Of a stretch of DNA of 64,000 nucleotides, positions 27,613 to 37,307 are shown one piece after another. Below the pieces are notes generated by a model that did no database searches, was not told the DNA's origin, and saw only the letters and a list, made by a program, of their open reading frames with translations. How positions within the stretch are numbered: the first letter of the stretch is position 1; every line of letters starts with the position of its first letter. The position numbers were made by a program, and so were the translations under genes. The stretch is from Xanthobacteraceae bacterium (GTDB taxonomy: Bacteria; Pseudomonadota; Alphaproteobacteria; Rhizobiales; Xanthobacteraceae), in the NCBI GenBank assembly GCA_019635635.1, contig JAHBZB010000002.1, positions 1 to 64,000 of the forward strand. The letters run 5' to 3'.

Positions 27613-28281
27613 TTTTTCGCGGGGATAAATATTCTTCTGCGTCCTCAATTATCCTTTTCGCACAACCACTTCCCCTCACCCTCCAAAAAACTTATCCCCG
27701 CCCCTCCACGCGCGCTTAGAGTCGGCCTCGTCTCGGCCCACGGTTTTTACCGGGACAAGTCGGGGTAACCCGACTGGTCTTTAGGGGCGCGTCGCGCGGC
27801 GTGTTCGATGTCGCGGGTCGGGAGCGGTGGCTGTATCGCGGGGCGTAACGCACCCCGAATACGGCGGCTGAAGTCGCATGGTTCCGGCGCGCCTGCCGCG
27901 CGTCACAAGGGCCTTGCTTGGCTGCTTCGTTGGGAACGTGTGCCAACGCAAGTACGGCGAAGCAGACTAGGCCCGCCAGCGGAGGATAACTTGGTCAGTC
28001 CTCCGGGGATCATGCGAAGGAAAGCCGAAGCCCCACCGCGTGCGGGACGCCGGTTGTTTCTCCGGCTTTCGCGGTGACGACAATTCATCTGTGCCTTCTC
28101 CAACTCGCACAGATGGCCGTGGAGGACGGAAATCCTCCGGCGTCCCCGCCGCCCTTAACAGGCGGCGATTGCAAACCCCGGCTTCAACGGAAGCGCGGAA
28201 ATGTTTTCGCGCGCCAAAACGCATTCTCCCCGCCAACTTGCGTTGGCGGGGAGAAAGATCAGGCTCGAATATTTATTTCCG
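27613..28281. other. 669-bp non-coding region with dense hairpins
   Basis: Overlapping short frames occur on both strands but none has a ribosome site or protein-like composition. An inverted repeat GCGGGGATAA (27619-27628) / TTATCCCCGC (27692-27701) follows the 460-aa gene. From 27741 to 28255 there are at least eight perfect or near-perfect hairpins, listed in the separate entry. No T run marks a simple terminator. Confidence 0.7.
27741..28255. ncRNA. candidate structured RNA or palindromic repeat element (unrecognised)
   Basis: Hairpins in order: CGGT/ACCG (27741-27752); AGTCGGG-GTAA-CCCGACT (27758-27775); CGGGGCG-TAA-CG-CCCCG (27839-27857); CGGAGGA/TCCTCCG (27980-28005); CACCGCG/CGCGGTG (28034-28076) enclosing GCCGG/CCGGC (28049-28066); CATCTGTGC/GCACAGATG (28086-28115); GGAGGA/TCCTCC (28121-28138); GCCGCC/GGCGGC (28148-28166); and a 14-bp stem TTCTCCCCGCCAAC/GTTGGCGGGGAGAA with a 4-nt loop (28224-28255). 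So many stems in 0.5 kb suggests a folded RNA or a mosaic of palindromic repeats. Transcription direction is not decided. Confidence 0.45.
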
Positions 28282-29382
28282 TCAGTCGGTGACGAGGAAC
28301 GTGCTGTTGCCCGCGACCGGCAGCAGCGGCAGGTTCTTGTTGCCGGTGACGCTCGGGTTCGCGGCATTCCCGCCGAAGTAGAACGTCAGGCCGACGGAGG
28401 CGCTGAACTGCTCATGACCGGAGCCGAGCGGACCCGCCGGCGTGTGCGGCGAAACATAATTGATGGTCGAGAATACCGACCAGTAATTGTTGAGCGGCGC
28501 TTCCGCGTTCAGGCCATATTGCATCTTGCCGATGTCCTGCCCGCTGAGACGGCCGACATAGGCGGTCACCAAAGCGCCGAACGCAAAGTTGTGCTTCACG
28601 TAGAAGTTCAGCTGGTCCATCGCGTGGATCGTCGAGAGAACGCCCGGCGCGCCGGCAACGGTGATTGCCGCCCGATCGGTGTCGAGCGCATGCGTGCCCC
28701 ACAGGCCGATCTCGGTCGATCTCGTCAGCGCGACGCCGACGGTGCCGCGAAGCTGGCTCAGACTGATGTCGTTGGCGTTCGCGTTGATGCCCCATTGCTT
28801 GGCCTGGAAGACGTCATACACGAGGCCGACGCTGAGGCGGTCGCCGTTGTCGATGTCGCCCTTCTTGTAGAGGCCGGCCGTGAAGAACGTGTGCTTTTCC
28901 TTGTCCGTGAAATTCGGCGTGAGCCCGAGGCGGCCCTTGAAGTCGTAGACGCCATGGCTTGCGCCGATCTGCACGCGGACCGGGAAGTCGCCGAAGCCGA
29001 AGGCGGTGTTGAAGCCGCCGGTGACGCCAAAGCTGTCGGTGAGCGCGCCGGTGCCGCCGTTGATGTTGGTCAGCCGTTCGCCGATCGACTTGTAAATATC
29101 GCCGCTGACAAAGATGTAAGTGTTGTAGAGCGGATTGTCCGGCAGCGCCGGCGCGGCCGCGAGGGCCTTTACCGGACCGTGAGACCTTGGCGATGCCGTC
29201 CGCGCCGGTGTCGGCGACTGCGATACGCCGAACAGCTTCTGCTGGTCGGCCGGAGTGATTTTATACTTCTTGACCAGCGCCTGCTGTTCCGGGCTCAGCG
29301 ACGATTGCGCGCTCGCACCCGTGAACGAAAACATCAGCGAACACGCAGCGAGCGCCGCGGCTCCAAAAGCGAATTTTTTCAT
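28282..29382 (-). CDS. outer-membrane beta-barrel-like protein with signal peptide
   Basis: 366 residues from the ATG at 29382 (GGTGGGGG upstream); the longer frame to 29592 lacks a ribosome site and starts with non-protein-like sequence. The signal peptide is cleaved near TGASAQSS (about residue 26). After a Pro/Ala-rich linker the sequence alternates aromatic and polar residues in many short strands (YIFVSGDIYKSIG, VQIGASHGVYDFKG, FTAGLYKKGDID, QFSASVGLTFYFGG), as in porin-like barrels. Family not recognised. The hairpin at 28224-28255 lies just behind its stop and might end its transcript. Confidence 0.75.
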   Translation of the reverse strand: MKKFAFGAAALAACSLMFSFTGASAQSSLSPEQQALVKKYKITPADQQKLFGVSQSPTPARTASPRSHGPVKALAAAPALPDNPLYNTYIFVSGDIYKSIGERLTNINGGTGALTDSFGVTGGFNTAFGFGDFPVRVQIGASHGVYDFKGRLGLTPNFTDKEKHTFFTAGLYKKGDIDNGDRLSVGLVYDVFQAKQWGINANANDISLSQLRGTVGVALTRSTEIGLWGTHALDTDRAAITVAGAPGVLSTIHAMDQLNFYVKHNFAFGALVTAYVGRLSGQDIGKMQYGLNAEAPLNNYWSVFSTINYVSPHTPAGPLGSGHEQFSASVGLTFYFGGNAANPSVTGNKNLPLLPVAGNSTFLVTD

Positions 29383-29563
29383 TAAAAAGCCCCCACCGTA
29401 TGGGAGCAACTTATGCTTATTCGGCCCGTCGGTACATCGGGAGGGGCCGTATAGACCCCTAATTTCCGGGTCTAAATTACTCTTCCCGTGAATGTTGCGC
29501 ATCTGCAACAGTCTGGCCGCCCGAAAGCGCGGTCCGCGGGGATGCGCGAGCCCACAATCAACC

Positions 29564-31303
29564 TCAAGACCCCCGCCGCTTGCGCTCCGCATCGTCCCAC
29601 GCGGTGAGCGCCTGATAGTCCGGCACGAACCCGAGGCCCTTCTGCGCGTCCGACGAGATCACGGTCTGCGAGGTCACGACATCGACCAGCGCAGGCGCAT
29701 TCCTCAGCGCGCGCTCGATCGCGGGCTTCAGCTCTTCCGGCTTGGTCACGCGTTCGCCGTAGAGCCCCAACGCCTTCGCCATACCGGCGTAATCGGAATG
29801 ACGCAGCGTGGTACCCACGACGCGGCCGCCGTAATTCATCTCCTGGTCGAGCCGTTCGATATTCCAGGCGGCGTTGTTCGAGACGATGAAGACGCATTTC
29901 GCGCCGTGGCGCACGGCGGTGTCGATCTCCATGGCGTTGATGCCGAAGGCGCCGTCGCCGTTCACGGAAATCACTTGCCGCTCCGGCTCGGCAAGGGCCG
30001 CTGCGACCGCGAACGGCACGCCGACGCCAAGACAACCGAAGGCGCCCGCGTCCATGTAGGTCCGCGCCTGCAAGCCGGTGCGCGCGAACGAAAGCAGATC
30101 GCCGCCATCGGCGATCGCGATGTAATCGGGGTCGGCCAGATCGGCGAGCGCATCGAAGATCGCTTGCGGATGCACCTTGCCGTCGTCGCCTGTCTGCGGC
30201 CCCTTGTTGGCCTTCGCCCTGGCAACCCGGTCCTTATGCTTCCGGCGCAACCCATCGGCCCATTGTTTGTCGATAGAAGATTCCCGATTGCCCGCGGCGT
30301 CGCACATCGCTTTCAGCGCCAGCGGCACGCTGGCCAGAATTTCAGGCTGGCCGCGGCGGTTGTCTATCAGCTCGCCCGGCGCATCCGATAAGCGAATAAA
30401 CTTCGCGTGCGGGAAAACAGCCGGCGAGCCATAGCCGGTCTGATAGTCGAGCTTGCGGCCGATCAGCAGCACGACATCGGCGTCCGTCATTGCTTGTGCG
30501 CGCACGGCGGCGGCGGTTGACGGATGATCGGCGGGTACGAGGCCCCGGCTCTCCTGCGTGTCGAGATAGAGCGCGCCGGTCGCATCCAACAGCCGCACCA
30601 GCTCCTTGTCCGCGCCGCGCGCGCCTCGTCCGGTGAAGACCAGAGGACGCTTCGCACCCCAGAGCGCATCGACCGCCTGCTTGATGGCATCAGGGTCCGG
30701 CAGCATCACGCGCGGCGCTTTCGGCGCCATCCATTCATCGAGCACGAGCTGCTTCGGCACGGAAGTCCGCAGCACATCGGTCGGAATTTCGAGATAAACC
30801 GGGCCCGGCTCGCCGCTGTCGCCGATTGCGCGCGCTATACCCTCGTCGAATTCACGGATCACCTGATCGGCAACCCGCAGCGTGCGCGCGGTGCGGCACA
30901 CCGGCTTCAGCAGATCGACATGCGGAATGTCCTGCAACGGTCCCATGTTTGCCTGCGGGCGAGAGGTGCAGCCGCCAATCAGCAAAACCGGAATGCGCGC
31001 CAGATGCGCGTTGCACATTGCGGTCACGGTGTTGGTAACGCCCGGCCCCGCAGTGACCATCGCGACGCCGAAGCCGCCAGTGAGTTCGGCATGCGCATGC
31101 GCCATATGGACGGCAGCGCCCTCGTCGCGCACGTCGATGATGCGGATGCCTTGCTTCGCCACATGATCCCAGATCGGCTGGATATGGCCGCCTTGCAGTC
31201 CGAAGATCCGGTCGACGCCGCGGCTTTTAAGGAAGCGCGCAATCCATGCGGCACAGGAGTTTTCGTCTGCATTCAGATCGAGCGCCGGCGTTTTGTTGTT
31301 CAT
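29564..31303 (-). CDS. thiamine diphosphate-dependent enzyme (acetolactate synthase-like / 2-hydroxyacyl-CoA lyase-like)
   Basis: 579 residues with the three-domain ThDP fold. The N-terminal Pyr domain carries the catalytic Glu in [16 protein letters not shown] (about residue 63); the PP domain has the ThDP/Mg motif [16 protein letters not shown] ending in NNAAWN. It would cleave or form a C-C bond next to a carbonyl. It is not the biosynthetic IlvB, since no small subunit is adjacent. The gene lies 10 bp behind an acyl-CoA synthetase gene, so a CoA-thioester substrate (oxalyl-CoA or 2-hydroxyacyl-CoA) is a reasonable inference. Confidence 0.85.
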   Translation of the reverse strand: MNNKTPALDLNADENSCAAWIARFLKSRGVDRIFGLQGGHIQPIWDHVAKQGIRIIDVRDEGAAVHMAHAHAELTGGFGVAMVTAGPGVTNTVTAMCNAHLARIPVLLIGGCTSRPQANMGPLQDIPHVDLLKPVCRTARTLRVADQVIREFDEGIARAIGDSGEPGPVYLEIPTDVLRTSVPKQLVLDEWMAPKAPRVMLPDPDAIKQAVDALWGAKRPLVFTGRGARGADKELVRLLDATGALYLDTQESRGLVPADHPSTAAAVRAQAMTDADVVLLIGRKLDYQTGYGSPAVFPHAKFIRLSDAPGELIDNRRGQPEILASVPLALKAMCDAAGNRESSIDKQWADGLRRKHKDRVARAKANKGPQTGDDGKVHPQAIFDALADLADPDYIAIADGGDLLSFARTGLQARTYMDAGAFGCLGVGVPFAVAAALAEPERQVISVNGDGAFGINAMEIDTAVRHGAKCVFIVSNNAAWNIERLDQEMNYGGRVVGTTLRHSDYAGMAKALGLYGERVTKPEELKPAIERALRNAPALVDVVTSQTVISSDAQKGLGFVPDYQALTAWDDAERKRRGS

Positions 31304-31312
31304 GTTCGCTCC

Positions 31313-32872
31313 CTATATTTTTCCCGAAAGACGCTCGCGCAGAATCCGGTGCTGTATTTTTCCGGTCGCGGTGCGCGGCATTTCGCTTTCCACGATCACG
31401 CTGATGGAGCGCGGTCGCTTGTAGCCCGCGATCTTGTCGCGGCTCCACTCGATGATTTCCGCCTCGCTCAGCGCCGTGCCGTCATGCGGGATGATGACAG
31501 CATGCACGCGCTCGCCCCATTTCGGGTCGGCGACGCCGATCACGGCGACATCCTTGATCTTGGGATGGCCGCCGAGCATCGCCTCGACCTCCGACGGATA
31601 GACGTTCTCGCCGCCGGAGATCACCATGTTGCTCTTGCGGTCTACGAGATGAATGAAGCCGTCCTCGTCGCGCCGCGCCAGATCGCCCACTGTGCAATAG
31701 TCGCCGCGGAAGGCTTCGCGCGTCTTCTCGGGCAGCTTCCAGTAGCCGTCGAACGTCTGTGCGTTGCATGAGTAAAGCTCGCCCGCCTCGCCGTCACTCA
31801 CTTCATTGCCATTGGGATCGAGAATTCTGATGCGCTGTGAGCCGACTGTCTCGCGGCCGACAGAGCCGAGCTTGGAGAACTGCTCCTCGGGATGCAGCAT
31901 CGTCACCCAGCCGCATTCGGTCGAGCCATAAAGTTCGAACAGGCCGGTATTGCGGAAGTATTCCATGATCTCGCGTTTGGTATCGGCGCGCGCCGGCGCG
32001 GACGAGATCATCATCTTCGTCACCGCTTCGACGTTGTATTTTTCGCGCACCGCAGGCGGCAGCCCAAGCATCATGATGTAGTGCGTGGGCACGAGCGAGG
32101 TGAAGGTCGATCCGTTTTCGGAGAGAGTGCGGACCAATTCTTCCGGGTCGATGCTCTTGCGGTTGTAAACCGTCACCCGCGCGCCGGTGCCGAGGAAGGC
32201 GCCGAAGAAGAACAGCGAATTTGCGTGACACATCGGCATCACAAGCAACGCCGAGTCGTCAGTGCGCACGCTGAGCTCGGATTGCGTGACCAGCGCGATC
32301 ATCGAGCTTGCGCTGTGCGAGCGGATCGCGCCCTTGGGCTTTCCGGTCGTGCCCGAGGTGTACATGAAGGCCCAGGGGTCGGTGACCTCAACGCGCGCAG
32401 CCGGAATTGTATCGCTGGCGTCGCTAAGTAATTTCTCATAGTCGCGATAGCTTCCAGCGCGCTTCTGCTTGCCGAATGCGATAAAATTCGCCTCCGGAAT
32501 CGAAATCCCGCCGCGCACGGTTTCGAGCGCTGCCGTCAGCTCATCCTGCACGATGATTGCGCGGGCTTCGCAGTTCTCGACGATGTATTGAATCTCGGGC
32601 CCGACCAGCCGGAAATTCACCGGGACCATAACGAGGCCCGAAAACGCCATCGCCGCGTAGATCTCGACCCACTCGACGCAGTTGTAGGCCAACACGCAGA
32701 CCCGGTCGCCCTTCTTCAGCCCGAGACCAAGCAGCGCGTTCGCGAGACGCGCGGAACGGTCGCGCCACTGGCGAAACGTCATCGCGCGATCGAGGTCGCG
32801 TGCGCCGATCTTATCCGGAAAAATGCCCGCGTAGAGACGCAGGGCGTCGCCGACATTCGCGAGCTGATTCAC
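31313..32872 (-). CDS. AMP-dependent acyl-CoA synthetase/ligase
   Basis: 519 residues from a GTG at 32872 with GGGAG 6 nt upstream; the frame is open further back but that part has no start signal. Adenylate-forming motifs are present: YTSGTTGKPKGA (P-loop), LYGSTECG, GDLARRDEDGFIHLVDRKSNMVISGGENVYP and the C-terminal Lys in PRTATGKIQ. It activates a carboxylic acid via an acyl-AMP to its CoA thioester in the cytosol. Substrate not identifiable. It forms an operon with the ThDP enzyme downstream. Confidence 0.92.
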   Translation of the reverse strand: MNQLANVGDALRLYAGIFPDKIGARDLDRAMTFRQWRDRSARLANALLGLGLKKGDRVCVLAYNCVEWVEIYAAMAFSGLVMVPVNFRLVGPEIQYIVENCEARAIIVQDELTAALETVRGGISIPEANFIAFGKQKRAGSYRDYEKLLSDASDTIPAARVEVTDPWAFMYTSGTTGKPKGAIRSHSASSMIALVTQSELSVRTDDSALLVMPMCHANSLFFFGAFLGTGARVTVYNRKSIDPEELVRTLSENGSTFTSLVPTHYIMMLGLPPAVREKYNVEAVTKMMISSAPARADTKREIMEYFRNTGLFELYGSTECGWVTMLHPEEQFSKLGSVGRETVGSQRIRILDPNGNEVSDGEAGELYSCNAQTFDGYWKLPEKTREAFRGDYCTVGDLARRDEDGFIHLVDRKSNMVISGGENVYPSEVEAMLGGHPKIKDVAVIGVADPKWGERVHAVIIPHDGTALSEAEIIEWSRDKIAGYKRPRSISVIVESEMPRTATGKIQHRILRERLSGKI

Positions 32873-33003
32873 GCTTACTCCCGAGCATTCCCCGATGCGT
32901 CCGCCATTTGCATGGCTTGTGTTCGCATCTACTCCCGTTATCAATACTGCCCGCCGCGCCAAGCCCTGACAATATCGCGCGGCGCATAGGAAGAGAGGCC
33001 GCC

Positions 33004-33276
33004 ATGAGCGAAGTCCGCGACAATCCGGAAAGGCACCAGTTCGAGATGCACGTCGATGGGCACACCGCGCTTGCCGCCTACCGGTTGACGCCGGGCACGA
33101 TCACCTTCACACACACCGAGGTGCCGAAAGAGCTGGGCGGGCGCGGCATCGGCTCGCAGCTTGCGAAGGGTGCGCTTGATCAGGTCCGCACGCGCGGGCT
33201 GAAGGTCGTGCCGCTCTGCCCCTTCATCAAGGCCTATATCGAGAAGCACGCCGAATATCAGGACCTCCTGAAATAG
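33004..33276 (+). CDS. small GNAT-like N-acetyltransferase (YjdJ type), copy 1
   Basis: 90 residues, COG2388-type minimal GNAT: central strand ITFTHTEVPKELGGRGIGSQLAKGAL has the acetyl-CoA-binding R-G-x-G/A motif, and LKVVPLCPFIKAYIEKH is the typical C-terminal half. The start ATG at 33004 has GGAAGAGAGG upstream. Substrate unknown. The next gene is a paralogue of nearly the same length, with the same NxxERxxF/Y start pattern and RGRGIG core, so this is a tandem duplication. The pair is divergent from the acyl-CoA synthetase gene. Confidence 0.88.
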   Translation: MSEVRDNPERHQFEMHVDGHTALAAYRLTPGTITFTHTEVPKELGGRGIGSQLAKGALDQVRTRGLKVVPLCPFIKAYIEKHAEYQDLLK

Positions 33277-33340
33277 CAGCGCAATGCAGCCATCCGTGTG
33301 CGCCCTTGCATCGCGCCGGATAATCCCGACATTGAGCGGC

Positions 33341-33616
33341 ATGAGCAGCATTCGCGATAATCAGGAAGCCGGGCGCTACGAGTACGACGTCGAAGGCGGC
33401 GTCGCGTTCGCGAACTACCGCATGTCGCCGGGCGTCGTGACTGTGGACTATACGGAAGTGCCGCGTGCGTTACGCGGCCGCGGCATCGGCGCGAAGCTCT
33501 CCGCCGCGGTGCTCGACCATATCCGCGTAGAGGGTTTGAAAGTCATTCCCCGCTGCGGCTATTTCGCGGGCTTCATCCGCGACCATCCCGAATATCACGA
33601 TCTGGTGGCGCGATGA
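33341..33616 (+). CDS. small GNAT-like N-acetyltransferase (YjdJ type), copy 2
   Basis: 91 residues, start ATG at 33341. Core [30 protein letters not shown] and [23 protein letters not shown] parallels copy 1. Both keep RGIG; the cysteine in the VxPxC motif is present in both. The stop overlaps the start of the luciferase-like gene by ATGA, so those two are translationally coupled. Acetyl acceptor unknown. Confidence 0.87.
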   Translation: MSSIRDNQEAGRYEYDVEGGVAFANYRMSPGVVTVDYTEVPRALRGRGIGAKLSAAVLDHIRVEGLKVIPRCGYFAGFIRDHPEYHDLVAR

Positions 33617-34605
33617 TTCCGTTCTCGGTCCTCGATCTTGCGCCGGTCGTCGAAGGCGGCACGGCGGCCGATGCGTTTCGCAATTCGCTCGATCTCGCGC
33701 GGCACGCTGAAGTGCTCGGCTACAAGCGCTACTGGCTCGCCGAGCATCACAACATGCCGGGGATTGCGAGTGCGGCGACTTCGGTCGTGATCGGGCATAT
33801 TGCGAGCGGCACAAAAACGATCCGCGTCGGCGCGGGTGGCGTTATGCTACCCAACCACTCGCCGCTCGTGATCGCCGAGCAGTTCGGCACGCTCGCCTCG
33901 CTTTACGGCGATCGCATCGATCTGGGTTTGGGGCGCGCGCCCGGCACGGATCAACTCACCATGCGCGCACTACGGCGCAACAAGACCGACGAGGATACGT
34001 TTCCCGACGACGTGGTTGAGCTTGCGCACTACTTCATGGCGCCGCAGGCAGGTCAGCGCGTGCACGCATATCCGGGCGCGGGCTTGAATGTGCCGCTCTG
34101 GATTCTCGGGTCGAGCGCATACGGTGCGCAACTCGCAGCCCTTCTCGGCCTGCCTTACGCGTTCGCCTCGCACTTTGCGCCGGATTATCTGATGACGGCG
34201 ATCGACCTTTACCGGAAGAATTTCCGGCCGTCGCAGTTTCTGGAGAAGCCCTATTTCATGCCGTGCATCGGGCTGTTCGCGGCGGCGACCGATGATGAGG
34301 CACGAATGATCTTCACCTCGCAGCAGCGCCAGTTCGTGAACCTTCGTCGCGGCAATCCGGGCCTGTTGCAGCCGCCCGCGAGCCTCGAACAATACTGGTC
34401 TCCGGCGGAGAAAGCCGGCGTCGAGCATGCGCTTCAATATGCGGTCGTCGGCTCGCCAGAGACGGTACGCGCGAAACTAAAGCAATTTATCGAAATGACG
34501 GCCGCGGACGAGGTGATGCTCGCCGCCCAGATCTACGATCACGGCGCGCGCAAGCGCTCCTACGAGATCGCCGCGCAGGTGCGCGACGATCTCGCGAAGG
34601 CCTAA
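33613..34605 (+). CDS. LLM class flavin-dependent oxidoreductase (luciferase-like)
   Basis: 330 residues, F420/FMN luciferase-like TIM barrel. Motifs: [63 protein letters not shown] and the C-terminal [15 protein letters not shown]. This matches the MsnO8/YhbW-like group that uses FMNH2 or FMN as cofactor. Substrate unknown. It is coupled to the upstream acetyltransferase gene and converges on the hemerythrin gene, with stops overlapping by 4 bases. Confidence 0.93.
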   Translation: MIPFSVLDLAPVVEGGTAADAFRNSLDLARHAEVLGYKRYWLAEHHNMPGIASAATSVVIGHIASGTKTIRVGAGGVMLPNHSPLVIAEQFGTLASLYGDRIDLGLGRAPGTDQLTMRALRRNKTDEDTFPDDVVELAHYFMAPQAGQRVHAYPGAGLNVPLWILGSSAYGAQLAALLGLPYAFASHFAPDYLMTAIDLYRKNFRPSQFLEKPYFMPCIGLFAAATDDEARMIFTSQQRQFVNLRRGNPGLLQPPASLEQYWSPAEKAGVEHALQYAVVGSPETVRAKLKQFIEMTAADEVMLAAQIYDHGARKRSYEIAAQVRDDLAKA

Positions 34606-35183
34606 AGCCCCTTCAGCAACGCCGGGATCACGATGTCTTCCTCGTCCGCCAGATGGCGGTTGAGGATGTGATCGAGCTTCCCTGCATCGACAAGCGCGGC
34701 TCCAATCCGGTCCTTGTCGGCAGTCTCTGCCTGCAACGCGCGGACATGGTTTTCGACTGCGTCCAACGTCTCTTCGAGCACACGGTGATCGCAGTCGAGG
34801 AGATCGATCGGCCGCCCGAGCTGCGGAAATACTTCCTTGAAGCGCGGGAAGTAGTGATCGTCCTCGACGTGATGATGCACATGCGCGTGACCGATGAGAT
34901 GGCCGCCGAGCTGGCGCAGGTTGTTCAGCAACAGCGCCGATTGCATGTCACCATTCGGCATGTCGCTGAGCTGCTCGAGCCCGCTTACGAACAGGCCGGA
35001 CTCGTGCAACAGCGAGCGGTGAATGCTCTGCCACATGTCCGCGCCGCGCCAATAATTGCTGTGCGAACCCCATTCCTCTTTCGGCGTGTCGAACAGCAGT
35101 TTGCGCAGCTCCCCGGTCAGCCCGGGGCGCTTCGCAAGGTGGTGCTCTGGCGAGTCGTAATTCGCAAACATTGTTCTGCTCAT
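34602..35183 (-). CDS. hemerythrin HHE-domain protein
   Basis: 193 residues from the ATG at 35183; the longer frame up to 35357 is basic non-conserved sequence and is rejected, and an ATG at 35171 is also possible. The four-helix bundle carries iron ligand candidates: [35 protein letters not shown] and [17 protein letters not shown]. Such proteins bind a di-iron centre and are linked to oxygen, NO or iron handling. It is a cytosolic protein with a divergent DUF2189 membrane protein gene on its upstream side. Confidence 0.85.
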   Translation of the reverse strand: MSRTMFANYDSPEHHLAKRPGLTGELRKLLFDTPKEEWGSHSNYWRGADMWQSIHRSLLHESGLFVSGLEQLSDMPNGDMQSALLLNNLRQLGGHLIGHAHVHHHVEDDHYFPRFKEVFPQLGRPIDLLDCDHRVLEETLDAVENHVRALQAETADKDRIGAALVDAGKLDHILNRHLADEEDIVIPALLKGL

Positions 35184-35389
35184 TTTTCTGGAGTTCTTGG
35201 CGCATATAGGGCGGCGATGGAACTTCGCAAGACGCGACCCTCGACACACGAGCCGAACAGCGCAATGCTTTGCGCAGAAGGGCTTCGCGGGTCTGCGTTC
35301 GAACAACGCTCCACCCGGCGGCCGCTCCGCCGCCGCGCGCGTGAGACTTCGGGCCAACCTGCCTGACCCAATATTCAGGAGGAAAGGTC

Positions 35390-36184
35390 ATGGCCACATT
35401 TCATGTCATTGCCGGCGCTTCCGACACGCCGCAAAACCCCACGATCCGCAGGATCGGGATCGGCGATCTGAAGCAGGCGCTCGTGCGGGGCTGGCAGGAT
35501 TTCGCCGCCTATCCGAGCCAGGCGCTGTTCATCGTGCTGATCTATCCGATTGTCGGTTTCGTGCTGCTGCAACTCGCACTGGGCAACGCGACGCTGCCGC
35601 TGGTGTTTCCGCTGGTCGCAGGATTCGCGCTGGTCGGGCCGCTTGCAGCCGTCGGTCTCTATGAGTTGAGCCGCCGCCGCGAACTCGGCCTCGACAGCCG
35701 CTGGACGCATGCTTTCGACGTTCTGAAAAGCCCGTCGATTTTCGCGATCGCCGCGCTCGGCATCGTACTGCTTGTCCTACTCTCGGCGTGGCTGATGACG
35801 GCGCAGTCGATCTACATGGCCCTGATGGGCCCCTACCCGCCGGACTCCGTTTCGTCGTTCCTACATGAGGTGCTGACGACGCGCGCCGGCTGGATGCTGA
35901 TCGTAATCGGCAATGCGGCCGGCTTCGTTTTCGCGGCGGCAGCGCTGACGATCGGCGCGATCTCGTTTCCGATGCTGGTCGATCGCGACGTGGGCGCGGG
36001 TGCCGCGGTATGGACATCCATCCGCACGGTGATGGCCAATCCGCTGACCATGGCGGTCTGGGGATTCATCGTGGGATCGCTGTTGCTGCTCGGCTCGCTC
36101 CCCTTCTTCGTGGGCCTCGCGGTCGTGATGCCGCTGCTCGGCCACGCAAGCTGGCATCTCTATCGGCGCGCGGTCAGCCGCTAG
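35390..36184 (+). CDS. DUF2189 integral membrane protein
   Basis: 264 residues with six hydrophobic segments and the family-typical start IRRIGIGDLKQALVRGWQDFAAYPSQALF. Conserved polar positions include LGLDSRWTHAFD between helices 3 and 4 and SFPMLVDRDVG before helix 5. Function is unknown for the family; heme-copper oxidase associations have been suggested but nothing here supports that. A strong AGGAGGAAAGG element precedes the ATG. It ends convergently with the hydrolase gene, sharing TAG bases. Confidence 0.9.
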   Translation: MATFHVIAGASDTPQNPTIRRIGIGDLKQALVRGWQDFAAYPSQALFIVLIYPIVGFVLLQLALGNATLPLVFPLVAGFALVGPLAAVGLYELSRRRELGLDSRWTHAFDVLKSPSIFAIAALGIVLLVLLSAWLMTAQSIYMALMGPYPPDSVSSFLHEVLTTRAGWMLIVIGNAAGFVFAAAALTIGAISFPMLVDRDVGAGAAVWTSIRTVMANPLTMAVWGFIVGSLLLLGSLPFFVGLAVVMPLLGHASWHLYRRAVSR

Positions 36185-37044
36185 CGCAGGACGACGCGCG
36201 TAAGCCAGTCCTTGAGATCGGCGAGCACGATGTCCCGGTCGTGTTCGCGCTCGTTGTAAATCTCGTGCCAGAGGCCGGGATAGATTTTCAGCGTGCACAG
36301 CCCGGCAGGCGCAACCGCGGCGAACGCCTTCGCACCCTCCGGATCGACGAGCCGGTCGTCCCCTGCGGCTTGCACCAGCAGCGGCGTGCTGAGTTTGCCG
36401 GCATCGCGGATAGCCGCTTCGCCCGCGTTGAGAATGAACATCGTGATGCGCGGCGAAATCAGTGAATGGTTCAGAGGATCAGCGATTGCGTCGGCGAGCA
36501 CTTCGGGATCGTGCGAAATCTTGTGAAGCGGCAGGCCGTGCGGCATCGCGATATTCGGGAGCAGCATCTCCAGCCCGCTCGCGACGCCGCGCAGGAAGCC
36601 GCCGATGCGCGATTTCAGCGCGGGCGACGACAACACGAGCGCGCGCGGCGTGATCCAGCCGCCCGTCACCGCGCGCGCCGCGATCGCGCCGCCCATGCTG
36701 TGCCCAAGCAGGATCGGCAGCGATCCGCTTTCCTGTTGGACCGTCGCATAAATCAGCCGAGTGTCTTCGATCAGGGTATTCGCTTCCGGAACGCGGGCGC
36801 GCGCGCCTTCCGATCTTCCGAAGCCCCGATGATCGTGCGCCCAGGCTTCGATGCCGAGCTCGTTAAAGAGATGCGCGACATGCCCATAGCGGCCGCCATG
36901 CTCGCCTAGGCCATGCACCAGAAGCACGCTCCCTTTCGTCTCGGTATCGGCCGGCACCCGCCAGCAGCGCAGGAAGAGCTTGGTGCCGTCCGCCGCTTCC
37001 ACCTCGCGGGTATCGGTCGCTTCGAACATCCGGTACGGCGCCAT
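36181..37044 (-). CDS. alpha/beta hydrolase (lysophospholipase / monoacylglycerol lipase type)
   Basis: About 287 residues from the ATG at 37044, which has AGGAG 9 nt upstream (an in-frame start at 37098 lacks one). Catalytic triad: nucleophile Ser in GHSMGG, Asp in DRLVDPEGA and His in LWHEIYNE. The oxyanion segment is LVHGLGEHGGRYGHVA. This is the Serine aminopeptidase S33/Hydrolase_4 subgroup with PldB-like monoacylglycerol or lysophospholipid hydrolases. No signal peptide is seen, so it is probably cytosolic or membrane-associated. Confidence 0.92.
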   Translation of the reverse strand: MAPYRMFEATDTREVEAADGTKLFLRCWRVPADTETKGSVLLVHGLGEHGGRYGHVAHLFNELGIEAWAHDHRGFGRSEGARARVPEANTLIEDTRLIYATVQQESGSLPILLGHSMGGAIAARAVTGGWITPRALVLSSPALKSRIGGFLRGVASGLEMLLPNIAMPHGLPLHKISHDPEVLADAIADPLNHSLISPRITMFILNAGEAAIRDAGKLSTPLLVQAAGDDRLVDPEGAKAFAAVAPAGLCTLKIYPGLWHEIYNEREHDRDIVLADLKDWLTRVVLR

Positions 37045-37307
37045 TTTCAGCGCTCCTGCGTAAGGAACCCGACAGACGGGTTCCGGGTTTAGTTTCAAAA
37101 CGGCCCGTGGCCGGAGTGATTCAACAATAGGACGCGATTTTCCATCTGTCCGCTAGCGGACGGACGCGGATTATGCGTGCCCATAAGGTTTGCGCGCTCT
37201 CACAAGATTCGAGAGCGGCCTTGCCCGCTCGTAAGAGGGGCTCCTTGGGACGGTTGGTTCACTCAGGGTCATGGCTCGAACGAAGCAGAGTCAGGAACCG
37301 GAGTGCT

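Noticed and set aside
27716-28381. Several 60-110-aa open frames on both strands
   Set aside because: Mutually overlapping, without ribosome-binding sites, Arg/Pro-rich low-complexity translations; explained better as non-coding structured DNA.
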